From Flavobacteriales bacterium (lineage in GTDB: Bacteria > Bacteroidota > Bacteroidia > Flavobacteriales_D > Sanyastnellaceae), in assembly GCA_018402085.1 (NCBI GenBank), contig JAGYJM010000002.1, positions 2,619,501 through 2,683,500 of the forward strand: a DNA stretch of 64,000 nucleotides. The letters run 5' to 3'. The position numbers and the translations under genes were made by a program. Positions 36,801-44,421 of the stretch are shown here, piece by piece (positions within the stretch are counted from its first letter, which is position 1; each line of letters begins with the position of its first letter). The notes beneath the pieces were generated by a model. It did not search any database. It was given only the letters and a program-made list of their open reading frames with translations, and had not been told where the DNA came from.

Positions 36801-39800
36801 GGCCATTGGCCACCGTCATCGTAAGGAACTTCATCAACTGTATTGGCAAGATCATCAAAGAGCGTTACTGTCTCACCACCGTTGCTTAACCCACCGGTGT
36901 AAGGACCAAAGACCTGATAGCCGTTACCTGTGTAGAAGGCAGGGTTGAACGCAACAATGGCGTACTCACCTGCTGCGAGAGAAGCACCGGCCGGGAAGGT
37001 GTAATTCACACCGCCAAAGCTCCATCCTTCCAGATCAAGTGGAGCACCAGAGTTATTGTAAATTTCTACAAACTCATAATTGGCATCGGTAAAGCCGAGG
37101 TCGTCATTCGGGTTGTAGTGAATCTCGCTGATTACAACGTCGCCAGGCAGAGCGACACCTGCACAAGAGCAGTCACCACCGAATACATCACCTACAGTAT
37201 TGGCATCGCCATCGTCGCAAACATCGCCGGGGAAGAGGCATGAGCCATCATCGATGGTAGCGCTTGGATCGTAGTTACACGCCGCTTCAGTCGTACAACC
37301 TGAAACCGGTGCACCGCAAGTACCTGTGAACGTATGCATACCGAGGTCGCTCCAGTCTTCGTTTGCTTCAACGATCCATTCAGAATCGTTTGCATCCGTA
37401 CCGGCAGAAGCAAACCAATCGTCATTACCTGAGTTAATGGTTGACTTACGAACGAGTACTGCATCTTGGGTAGCGTTGTTTACGCCGGCTACAGCCCAGC
37501 CGCTGCCCGGGTCACCATCCCAGTTACCGAGCCAGTCAACAATAACGTAGCTCATTTCTGTTCCTTCAACCAGTGCAAAACCATCGTCTCCGTTTGACAG
37601 CGAATTAAACGTATGATCTGCTTCGGCGAGGATAGCAGGATCAGCAGAGCCGTGTGCTACAACGTACACATCTCCAGCAGCTACAACTGCCCCTGCCGGG
37701 AAGGTATTCCAGTTTTCATACTCCCCAACAACTGATGGATCATTCACTACATTCGGGAAAGCGTAGCCGTCAAGGCTGATTGCCGCATCGGTTGGGTTGT
37801 AAATCTCAAAATACTTGTTGTTACTCGATCCTTCAGCATATTCCGAGAAGAAGAGCGAACAATCATTTGAAGGTGCAGGTGTACCAGCACAAGAACAATC
37901 ACCCTGAATCGTATCACCTGTGGTGTTTGCATCGCCATCGTCACATGCATCACCGATGTTGGCCATTTCTACAGGGCAATCGAAGGCTGCTACCGGAGCC
38001 GGGCAATCACCGATGATCTCGATAGCTGTTACTTCCCAATCACTGTAACCGTCAGCACCATCATCAAGATACTGGAATCCGAAGTAGACTTCGGTCAACC
38101 CATTCAGTGCTGAAAGGTCAACGACATAACTATCACCTGTTGACACAACGAGTAAGCTTGTCCAGCTAGAAGCTGCAGGATCTCCGTTATACGAAGTTGT
38201 GTACTGAAGGTCCAGATCTGTGGTACCGAAGTTTTCTGCTGCATCAAACACGAGTTCGGCAGCAGCTACACCGGTAAAATCAAATCCGTTAGAAACAATC
38301 CAGGTATCTACTGCTTCCTGGCAGCCACCGCCGCAGAAGCCATTTACAGAGAAACCACCTGCGATGGTCTCCCATGCGCCGTTTGCATTGAAACCGTTAT
38401 TGGTCACTACCTCTGCAGCGGTCCACATCGGAGCAGGAGTACAAATTACTGTACCTGCACAAGAACAATCACCCTGAATAACATCACCTGTGGTGTTTGC
38501 GTCACCGTCATCACAAGCGTCACCGATGTTCGCCATTTCTACAGGGCAATCGAAGGCTGCTACCGGAGCCGGGCAATCACCGATGATCTCGATAGCTGTT
38601 ACTTCCCAATCACTGTAACCGTCAGCACCATCATCAAGATACTGGAATCCGAAGTAGACTTCGGTCAACCCATTCAGTGCTGAAAGGTCAACGACATAAC
38701 TATCACCTGTTGACACAACGAGTAAACTTGTCCAGCTAGAAGCTGCAGGATCTCCGTTATACGAAGTTGTGTACTGAAGGTCCAGATCTGTGGTACCGAA
38801 GTTTTCTGCTGCATCAAACACGAGTTCGGCAGCAGCTACACCGGTAAAATCAAATCCGTTAGAAACAATCCAGGTATCTACTGCTTCCTGGCAGCCACCG
38901 CCGCAGAAGCCATTTACAGAGAAACCACCTGCGATGGTCTCCCATGCGCCGTTTGCATTGAAACCGTTATTGGTCACTACCTCTGCAGCGGTCCACATCG
39001 GAGCCGGGGTGCACACTACCGTTCCGGCGCAACCGCAATCGCCCTGCACGGTGTCATTAACGGTATTGGCATCACCGTCATCGCAAGCATCGCCCACGAA
39101 GAAGCAAGAGCCATCATTCTGGTTAGCAGTATTGTCGAAGTTGCATGCATTGCTATCTGTACATCCGGGAATGGTTGGAACACTCGCATTCCACAGTTGA
39201 ATGTAATCAATAGCTACATCCTCGTCTGCTGCATTCAATCCTTCGAAAACGATGCGAATGTCTATCACCGAACCGGTGCCGGCGATCGCAGCAGTAAATT
39301 CAGCAAACGTATCGGTCAACGCTGCTCCCTCTACGCCATCAAAAACTCCATCAAGGTTGGCATCAAAGCCAGGCTCTGTGTTGAAGGTTGCACCGTCGTT
39401 TGCGAAGATCATAACGGTTGTAAACGTACCTGAGTTGTCGATATCAACCTCTACACGAAGCTTATCACCGGCATCCCAATCCTCATTTCCGTCTCCTGAA
39501 TCGTCTTCAGCAACGAGCATGCGCAACTCAAGGTTAGATTCACCTGCGATGCTCACATCGTCAAAGAACATTTCCAAAGGCGATCCCCCTGTAGGTTGAC
39601 CGTCGATGTCTTGCGCAGCAAAGTAACCGGTGTTGTTTTGACCGGTTACTACATATCCGCCGGATACGCTATTTGATGGAATCTGCGTAAAAAAGTCATT
39701 GGACCCATCTGAAAACTGGAGTCCGTCTGAAGTTGAGAGGGTATAGGTAACCCCCGCGTTGTCAGCTTCAAAATCTTCGTTCCAGAACATCTGGGCAGAA

Positions 39801-39868
39801 GCTGAGCTGAATGCAAAGGCTGCGAGGGTCATGAGTGACCAGCGCAGTATGCTAGCTAAGTTTTTCAT
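33890..39868 (-). CDS. Giant modular surface protein: lamin-tail, OB-fold-like and GCTD repeats, dockerin-like end
   Basis: This 1992-residue secreted protein starts at MKNLASILRWSLMTLAAF (39868), a signal peptide ending SASAQ; the frame's first 24 codons upstream are unlikely. In order it has an N-terminal beta domain, two nearly identical 190-residue units, and a lamin-tail-like domain at about 670. A full lamin-tail domain follows at about 908 (VVISEIHYNPNDD), then an OB-fold-like domain at about 1073 (IVSIQSNVDAEGG). These are followed by lamin-tail (1333), OB-like (1493) and lamin-tail (1752, LVINEIHYNPC). Ten GCTDxxAxNYDxxAxxDDGSC units link the parts. The last residues, ADLNEDGLVNSADLLDFLGQF, look like one dockerin/EF-hand loop. 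No type A T9SS domain is visible at the end. It is likely an extracellular adhesin or scaffold; no nuclease motif was found. Confidence 0.9.
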   Translation of the reverse strand: MKNLASILRWSLMTLAAFAFSSASAQMFWNEDFEADNAGVTYTLSTSDGLQFSDGSNDFFTQIPSNSVSGGYVVTGQNNTGYFAAQDIDGQPTGGSPLEMFFDDVSIAGESNLELRMLVAEDDSGDGNEDWDAGDKLRVEVDIDNSGTFTTVMIFANDGATFNTEPGFDANLDGVFDGVEGAALTDTFAEFTAAIAGTGSVIDIRIVFEGLNAADEDVAIDYIQLWNASVPTIPGCTDSNACNFDNTANQNDGSCFFVGDACDDGDANTVNDTVQGDCGCAGTVVCTPAPMWTAAEVVTNNGFNANGAWETIAGGFSVNGFCGGGCQEAVDTWIVSNGFDFTGVAAAELVFDAAENFGTTDLDLQYTTSYNGDPAASSWTSLLVVSTGDSYVVDLSALNGLTEVYFGFQYLDDGADGYSDWEVTAIEIIGDCPAPVAAFDCPVEMANIGDACDDGDANTTGDVIQGDCSCAGTVICTPAPMWTAAEVVTNNGFNANGAWETIAGGFSVNGFCGGGCQEAVDTWIVSNGFDFTGVAAAELVFDAAENFGTTDLDLQYTTSYNGDPAASSWTSLLVVSTGDSYVVDLSALNGLTEVYFGFQYLDDGADGYSDWEVTAIEIIGDCPAPVAAFDCPVEMANIGDACDDGDANTTGDTIQGDCSCAGTPAPSNDCSLFFSEYAEGSSNNKYFEIYNPTDAAISLDGYAFPNVVNDPSVVGEYENWNTFPAGAVVAAGDVYVVAHGSADPAILAEADHTFNSLSNGDDGFALVEGTEMSYVIVDWLGNWDGDPGSGWAVAGVNNATQDAVLVRKSTINSGNDDWFASAGTDANDSEWIVEANEDWSDLGMHTFTGTCGAPVSGCTTEAACNYDPSATIDDGSCLFPGDVCDDGDANTVGDVFGGDCSCAGVALPGDVVISEIHYNPNDDLGFTDANYEFVEIYNNSGAPLDLEGWSFGGVNYTFPAGASLAAGEYAIVAFNPAFYTGNGYQVFGPYTGGLSNGGETVTLFDDLANTVDEVPYDDGGQWPIGADGEGYSLELIDLTSDNTFYGNWQTSCPINGTPGLAVSSHPCDAAPTATTIVSIQSNVDAEGGSLDTGNVVEVSGIVTGTFAGSTLFSLQDGTGAHSGIWVEGDGVAEGDQITVQGTVLEWFDLTIIAQAVITVNTQGNALPAPEVLGTFAINDEQWEGVLVETTGDVSNGDAGFGEWIVDDLTGDVRVDDLNGVAVTPLVVGDTYTVTGPLYFSFGNFKIEPRDNAQDIRKWGCTDSNFLNFDPDAVIDDGNCGNTLGCTDSEADNFDPAADADDGSCEYSGCTDDTALNYDPQATIDDSSCYFTLPNLVLNEIHYNPCTDQGDDSQWEFFEIYNAEATSVDISGYVISQGIDFTFWPGTTIAAGEYIIVAYDSTSYTGNGYQVFQWLSGGLSNNGETLELSDAFGNVVDAVPFDDASPWPTSPDGNCASLELIDPALDNSLPENWQASFVNDGTPGAVNSTLPPSTSYTIFEIQSDVDGSGNSNTVGEFVTTSGIVTAIYPGEGVFTIQDGTGPFSGIWVEGTGVSLGDEVDVTGTVIEDFGNTIISPAALISVLTSGNPLPATEVLSTSAMNDEQWEGVLLETTGIVQNGDVGFGEWSIDDGSGLALVDDYGINVIPVDEGIQYTVVGPSLYSFGNWKFEPRDLNDIQRWGCTDDSFLNYDAAAVIDDGSCSNTPGCTDPEADNYDASAGIEDGSCIYSGCTDDTALNYDAQADNDDGSCYFTLPNLVINEIHYNPCVVQGDDFDWEFMEIYNADASTVNLEGFTFTNGFEFTFPAGATIAAGEYIIIAVNAASYSGNGYQVFEMATGNLSNGGETLTLEDGFGNVIDEVTYSNASPWPFSPDGSCVSLELIDPALDNTDGNNWQGSFVFDGTPGAQNSQQISGCTDPTACNYDPAANDDDGSCDLVSCLGCTYEDADNYDASATVDDGSCTFSNDCPADLNEDGLVNSADLLDFLGQFGTACP
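37962..39005 (-). repeat. Recent tandem duplication inside the giant gene, period 570 bp
   Basis: Bases 37962-38435 and 38532-39005 are offset by exactly 570 and read the same. I saw one substitution (AAGC versus AAAC near 38155/38725). The flanking parts of each unit (37891-37961 against 38461-38531) differ at many third positions. The unit is 190 codons, so the frame is kept. Confidence 0.9.
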
Positions 39869-40097
39869 AATGCATTGATTTGGTTTAAGACACGCGATGT
39901 GAGCGTTCATTTTTAGTACTTGGTTACCATCCATTGGCAATGTAAAATTAGCTTTTCGTGTGGGCGCTCAGAAGTCTGAAAACAGGCATCGCGAAGGTTA
40001 AGAACTGTCTTTCTTCTCTTCTGTCTGACTCACTGCGCAAAAGCGCAGGATGGCGACAAGGCTCCTTTAACGAAAGATTAACGCACAATTAATCCGG

Positions 40098-40694
40098 TCA
40101 AAAAAGTCTCAATTGATCAGGAATCAATCGGAAAGACTGCCTGTGATGCGGTGTGATGCCCACCTCCATGATGGCAAGTCGGTGCGCCTTAGACGGATAC
40201 CCTTTATTTGATCGCCATGCATAAGCCGGATATTGAAGGTGCAACTCTTGCATGAAAGCATCGCGATGGGTTTTTGCCAGTATGCTTGCTGCGGCAATAC
40301 TTTGATAAAGACTATCTCCTCTCACCACACAAGTGAAGGGAATGTTGTCACCCTTAAAACGGTTGCCGTCAATGAGTAAGTGCTCGGGCTTCACGGTGAG
40401 CTGTTCAACCGCTTTTCGCATGGCTTCGAATGATGCATTCAGAATATTGATTTCATCGATACGTTCTGGCGGAATGTGCATAACCGCCCAAGCTGCGGCC
40501 TTCGTTTCGATCTCCTCTCTGAGTCGTTCACGCTCTTTTGCCGTAAGTTTCTTCGAGTCATCAAGACCATTGATTCGTCTGCCGGCATCAAGCACAACAG
40601 CTGCCGCTGTGACCGGACCCGCCAGGCACCCTCGTCCTGCTTCATCGCAACCGGCCTCCAGCCGACCTTTTTCCAACCAACGCTTCAGCCCCAT
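40098..40694 (-). CDS. rnhB: Ribonuclease HII
   Basis: RNase HII cuts the RNA strand of RNA-DNA hybrids and starts removal of single ribonucleotides from DNA. The 198-residue protein has the metal-binding motif CDEAGRGCLAGPVTAAAVVL near residue 17, DSKKLTAKERERL, LIDGNRFKG and the late IAAASILAKTHRD. It starts 2 bases after the glycosyltransferase stop on the same strand, so it is co-transcribed with it. The gap after it (39941-40097 side) holds only a short CTGCGC-AAAA-GCGCAG hairpin at 40033-40048. Confidence 0.97.
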   Translation of the reverse strand: MGLKRWLEKGRLEAGCDEAGRGCLAGPVTAAAVVLDAGRRINGLDDSKKLTAKERERLREEIETKAAAWAVMHIPPERIDEINILNASFEAMRKAVEQLTVKPEHLLIDGNRFKGDNIPFTCVVRGDSLYQSIAAASILAKTHRDAFMQELHLQYPAYAWRSNKGYPSKAHRLAIMEVGITPHHRQSFRLIPDQLRLF

Positions 40695-40696
40695 TG

Positions 40697-41830
40697 TTAT
40701 AAATCAAGCGCGGCTTCTACACTCTTCCACATTCGCTCAGCCGTCTGATCCCATGAAAAGTAAGAAAGGCGTTCACTTCCTTTGCTTACGAGTTCAGACC
40801 TTAATCCGGCATCTGCTTTCATTCGTTTCATGGCGCCTACAATTTCGCTGATACTTTTCGGATCCACGAATAATGCCGCGTTACCTGCTACTTCCGGAAT
40901 GGATGTCACATTAGAGGTAATGAGCGGCACACCGGCAGCAAAGCTTTCAAGCACCGGAATTCCAAAGCCTTCAAAGAGGGGCACAAACACCATTGATTCG
41001 GCGGCTCCGAGCAGCAATGCAAGATCTTCTGGTTCCTGCCGTCCTTTGAAAACAACATCGTCTTTGTGCTTCATGGCCTTAACGATCTCTTGCAATTCTC
41101 CGCTGCTCCACATTACTTGCCCAACGATCACCAATTGATGTGGTGCATTGGTATCGGTTTTAAACACATCGAATGCACGCAACATTCGGGCAATGTTTTT
41201 TCTCGGGTGCATAGAACCGACATAAATAAAGTAGGGTTTACCGCCACAGTGTTCGATCCTGACAGCCTCCACCTGGTCATCATTGAGCGGGTGGAATTCA
41301 GCGTTCACCCCGTTATACACCACGTCAATGCGGTGTGAAGGTACAGCGTATATGCGGGCAATATCGCGTTTACTGTACGCAGATACCGTCGCTATTCGTT
41401 TAGCCACCGCCGCATAGCGCGGAAACATCGTTCTATAAAAGTCAGCAACTTTCGGCGGAAGAAATTCAGGGTGGTGCTCGAAATTGAGGTCGTGAATCAC
41501 AATCAGTTGCGGTATTTCTGTACGCAGCGAAGCGAATCCATCGGGCGAAATGAATAGATCTGCACCTATTTTGCTCAACATGCGTGGTACGCTTCGATCA
41601 AACCACCATCGGTAAAGAAACCGTCTTCGGGCAGGCGGAAAAACCTGATGCACATGAATATTCTCTGCATTCGGCACCATACTGGGGTGAGGCTTTTCAT
41701 CATAGAGAAAGTGAAACTCAACCTCAGGGTGTTGCGCTGCCATCCTGCGAAAGGTTTCCCAGGTGAACCAACCGATGCCCTCCAGTCTACCGGCCCTCAA
41801 CAATCGGGTATTGACAGCTATTTTCAGCAC
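40697..41830 (-). CDS. Glycosyltransferase family 4
   Basis: This GT-B fold retaining glycosyltransferase has about 377 residues. I prefer GTG at 41830 (LKIAVNTRLLRAGRLEGIG) over the frame start six codons upstream. The N-terminal half is the acceptor side. The linker IYVGSMHPRKNIARMLRAF and the donor-side motif PLFEGFGIPVLESFAAGVPL, an E-x7-E arrangement, are typical of GT4. It probably adds a sugar to an envelope polysaccharide or glycolipid on the cytoplasmic face. It is divergent from the flippase gene that opens the polysaccharide cluster, and rnhB follows directly. The sugar donor is unknown. Confidence 0.9.
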   Translation of the reverse strand: MLKIAVNTRLLRAGRLEGIGWFTWETFRRMAAQHPEVEFHFLYDEKPHPSMVPNAENIHVHQVFPPARRRFLYRWWFDRSVPRMLSKIGADLFISPDGFASLRTEIPQLIVIHDLNFEHHPEFLPPKVADFYRTMFPRYAAVAKRIATVSAYSKRDIARIYAVPSHRIDVVYNGVNAEFHPLNDDQVEAVRIEHCGGKPYFIYVGSMHPRKNIARMLRAFDVFKTDTNAPHQLVIVGQVMWSSGELQEIVKAMKHKDDVVFKGRQEPEDLALLLGAAESMVFVPLFEGFGIPVLESFAAGVPLITSNVTSIPEVAGNAALFVDPKSISEIVGAMKRMKADAGLRSELVSKGSERLSYFSWDQTAERMWKSVEAALDL

Positions 41831-41901
41831 GGCGGCAATATACAGCAATCAATAGTTGTGTCTTACATTGAATAAGTAACTTTCCGGGCTGACGCTAGAG
41901 C

Positions 41902-43362
41902 ATGATGCAGCGCACATTTTTATCGAACCTCACCGTACTTCTGATCCTCAACCTGTTGATCAAACCGGCCTACCTCCTTCTCGTTGAGACGGAAGTACAG
42001 AATCGGGTGGGCGCAGAAGTATACGGCAAGTATGCAGCGTTACTGAGCCTTTCTTTTCTGTTGAACATTGTACTTGACCTCGGACTGAACACCTTCACAT
42101 CCCGCGCTATTGCGCGGAATAAAAAACTAGCCGGAGCCTACCTGAGCACCATCAGTTTGATGCGCATTTTGCTGGGCATTCCATACTTCCTTCTGCTTTT
42201 CACCACGGCATGGCTGCTTCAATATGAAAGCGGTGCGCTGAAGATGCTGGGGTGGATCGGTCTGAATCAGTTACTCGCCATGAGTATTCTATATCTGCGT
42301 TCAAACTTATCCGGCATGTTGTACTTCAGACAAGATGCCATACTCTCGGTGCTGGATCGAGGTCTGCTGCTGATCGGTTTGGGCGGATTGCTCTTATGGC
42401 GTTCTTCAGACAGCGCTTTCGATATCTTCTGGTTCATCTATGCCCAGACAGGTGCCTATCTCGCAGGGTTTATGATTGCCCTGATCATGGTTTGGCGCAA
42501 AACCGGACGACTGAGCCTTCGCTGGCGTCCGTCGTTCAAACGAATCATCCTGAAAGAAAGCCTTCCTTATGCCCTGCTGGTCATGTTGATGATGATCTAT
42601 TATAAAACCGATTCAGTGATGCTGGAGCGCATGCTGCCTGACGGAGCCTATCACGCAGGTATTTATGCCATGAGTTACCGGCTTTTTGAAGCGACCAATA
42701 TGCTGGGTTATCTGTTTGCGACCCTCTTGCTACCCATCTTTTCGCGTCTGCTCACTGACCGCGGCCAGCTTACGCTCATCAGCGACAACGCCTATCGAAT
42801 CATCCTGACCGGAGGCAGTCTGCTCGCAACCATCTGTCTGATCTGGCCCAACGAGATACTGTCATTGGTATATGACCACCACATCAGCGAAGCTGCATCA
42901 AGCCTGCAGGTGCTGATGACGAGCTTTTTCTTCATTATGCTCTCGTACCTGTGGGGCACCTTGTTGACGGCGAAAGGATCGATGAAACAAATGAACCGCA
43001 TTGCGCTGAGTGCGGTAGCAATAAATATCTTCCTGAACTATTTGCTCATCCCAACTTACACCGCCTTTGGATCCGCTCTTGCCAGCCTGCTCACTCAGGC
43101 ACTCGTAGCCTTGTTGCAATGGTTTCTGGCCATGCGACTTACCGGAGTGCGGCTACCACGGATTACCCATGTGCGATCTTTGGCGTACCTATTGATTCTC
43201 GGACTATCCGGATGGGTTTGCACAATAACAGACGTTCATTGGTGGTTGATGCTTGTGACGCTCATTGCAGTGGCCGGCGTTAGTGCCTTCGGGCTTCGCC
43301 TGTTAAAGGTGGGAGACGCGGCACGACTTATCCGGGAACGGAAAACCGAGGTCAATCGCTAA
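41902..43362 (+). CDS. Polysaccharide flippase, Wzx/MATE-type
   Basis: This 486-residue polytopic membrane protein has about 12-14 helices of the MOP (polysaccharide-transporter) superfamily. It should flip lipid-linked oligosaccharide units across the inner membrane. Supporting segments are an N-terminal amphipathic helix, DLGLNTFTSRAIARNKKLAG, SLPYALLVMLMMIYYKTDSV (the usual mid-protein charged helix) and NYLLIPTYTAFGSALASLLT near the C-terminal third. It leads the plus-strand cluster of a Wzz-like protein, an O-antigen-ligase-like protein and a WecA-like transferase, which fits Wzx-dependent assembly. Confidence 0.88.
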   Translation: MMQRTFLSNLTVLLILNLLIKPAYLLLVETEVQNRVGAEVYGKYAALLSLSFLLNIVLDLGLNTFTSRAIARNKKLAGAYLSTISLMRILLGIPYFLLLFTTAWLLQYESGALKMLGWIGLNQLLAMSILYLRSNLSGMLYFRQDAILSVLDRGLLLIGLGGLLLWRSSDSAFDIFWFIYAQTGAYLAGFMIALIMVWRKTGRLSLRWRPSFKRIILKESLPYALLVMLMMIYYKTDSVMLERMLPDGAYHAGIYAMSYRLFEATNMLGYLFATLLLPIFSRLLTDRGQLTLISDNAYRIILTGGSLLATICLIWPNEILSLVYDHHISEAASSLQVLMTSFFFIMLSYLWGTLLTAKGSMKQMNRIALSAVAINIFLNYLLIPTYTAFGSALASLLTQALVALLQWFLAMRLTGVRLPRITHVRSLAYLLILGLSGWVCTITDVHWWLMLVTLIAVAGVSAFGLRLLKVGDAARLIRERKTEVNR

Positions 43363-43367
43363 TCTTT

Positions 43368-43375
43368 TACTTTTG
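43368..43375 (+). promoter_or_regulatory. Promoter -7 box of the Wzz-like gene
   Basis: TACTTTTG (TAnnTTTG) begins 6 bases after the flippase stop and lies 20 bases before the Wzz-like ATG, followed by CC. No clear -33 TTG. Confidence 0.5.
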
Positions 43376-43395
43376 CCAAAATTTCAACTATTCTC

Positions 43396-44421
43396 ATGGA
43401 GAAGCAACGAACCCAACAACCGGACACCGCACTTGGCTCGGTGAATTTGCTGGTTTTTCTTTATAAATGGCGCCTTTACCTGATCGCTGTGGTCGTGCTG
43501 GCTGTAGTTGGTTCGAGCGTTGCATCCTTTCTGATCGAGGAGAAGTTTAAGTCAGTGGTGGTGATGTTTGCGGCTCCGCAACATTCAATTGGTGAGCAGT
43601 TCTATGAGGAGACCAAAAACAAAGACCTCCTTGAGTACGGTGAGAAAGAAGATGCCGAACGCCTGCTTCAGATCCTCAACTCAGACCGCATCCGTTCGCG
43701 GATCATTGAAAAGTATGACCTGTGGACGCACTATGAGATACCGCGTGAAACGCAAGGAGCTTACACCTTGATGCAAAAAGAATACAACGGCAATGTTTCG
43801 TCAAGACTGACCAAATTCGGATCAATTGAGGTAGAGGTGCTTGATAAAAGTAACACGATGGCACGGGATATGGCCAATGACATCGCCTACCTGACAGATT
43901 CCGTTTCGAACCAGATGCGAAATCAGCGTGCGCTTGACGCATTTGAATACGCCAAGTCGTCTCTTGAGCAGGTACAAGATGAGATTCGGGCGATGGAAGA
44001 CAGCCTTTCTGTATTATATGCAGCCGGTGTCTATGACTTCACCACCCAGATTGAAGGTCTGAACGAGCAGTACGCTACTGCGACATCTGAAGGCCGCTCA
44101 AAGCAGGCAGATCAGCTCGCAGAAAAGATGTCAGAAATCTCCGGTTATGCAAACCGCTACAACAAACTAACCAACCTGCTTGAGGCAGCCTATGACCGTG
44201 AAGCGATCCTTAAAAAACGCTATGACCTGATGCGTATAGATGCGACATCAAAGTTGCCTTCCACCTTTGTGGTTGACTATGCCGCAGCTTCTGACAAGAA
44301 AGCCTATCCTGTGCGTTGGTTGATTGTTGTCATGAGCGTGGTTTCTGCATTCATCTTTGCCGTGATTGCCATTTTAGTCGTGGAGAACATACGCCAATTG
44401 AGAACGGAAGGACGTATCTAA
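43396..44421 (+). CDS. Wzz-like chain-length determinant protein
   Basis: This 341-residue protein has the two-helix polysaccharide co-polymerase plan. A first membrane helix at about 28-48 (LYLIAVVVLAVVGSSVASF) is followed by a large periplasmic part with coiled-coil segments (AFEYAKSSLEQVQDEIRAME and RYNKLTNLLEAAYDREAIL). A Pro-containing second helix near 307-332 is preceded by DKKAYPVRWL. It would control polymer length in Wzy-type synthesis. No tyrosine-kinase domain is fused. Its stop overlaps the next gene's ATG by one base (TAATG). Confidence 0.87.
   Translation: MEKQRTQQPDTALGSVNLLVFLYKWRLYLIAVVVLAVVGSSVASFLIEEKFKSVVVMFAAPQHSIGEQFYEETKNKDLLEYGEKEDAERLLQILNSDRIRSRIIEKYDLWTHYEIPRETQGAYTLMQKEYNGNVSSRLTKFGSIEVEVLDKSNTMARDMANDIAYLTDSVSNQMRNQRALDAFEYAKSSLEQVQDEIRAMEDSLSVLYAAGVYDFTTQIEGLNEQYATATSEGRSKQADQLAEKMSEISGYANRYNKLTNLLEAAYDREAILKKRYDLMRIDATSKLPSTFVVDYAAASDKKAYPVRWLIVVMSVVSAFIFAVIAILVVENIRQLRTEGRI

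Noticed and set aside
37891-39060. CRISPR-like array in the giant gene
   Set aside because: There are only two repeat units, each 570 bp and coding in frame. This is protein-domain duplication.
33890-39868. Giant protein as a secreted nuclease (lamin-tail domains often accompany nucleases)
   Set aside because: No endonuclease/exonuclease/phosphatase or other catalytic motif was seen between the lamin-tail and OB-like domains.
44316-44420. 35-codon N-terminal extension of the ligase-like gene
   Set aside because: It lies fully within the Wzz-like gene, is Cys/His-rich and lacks family similarity. The ATG at 44421 is followed by a normal first helix.
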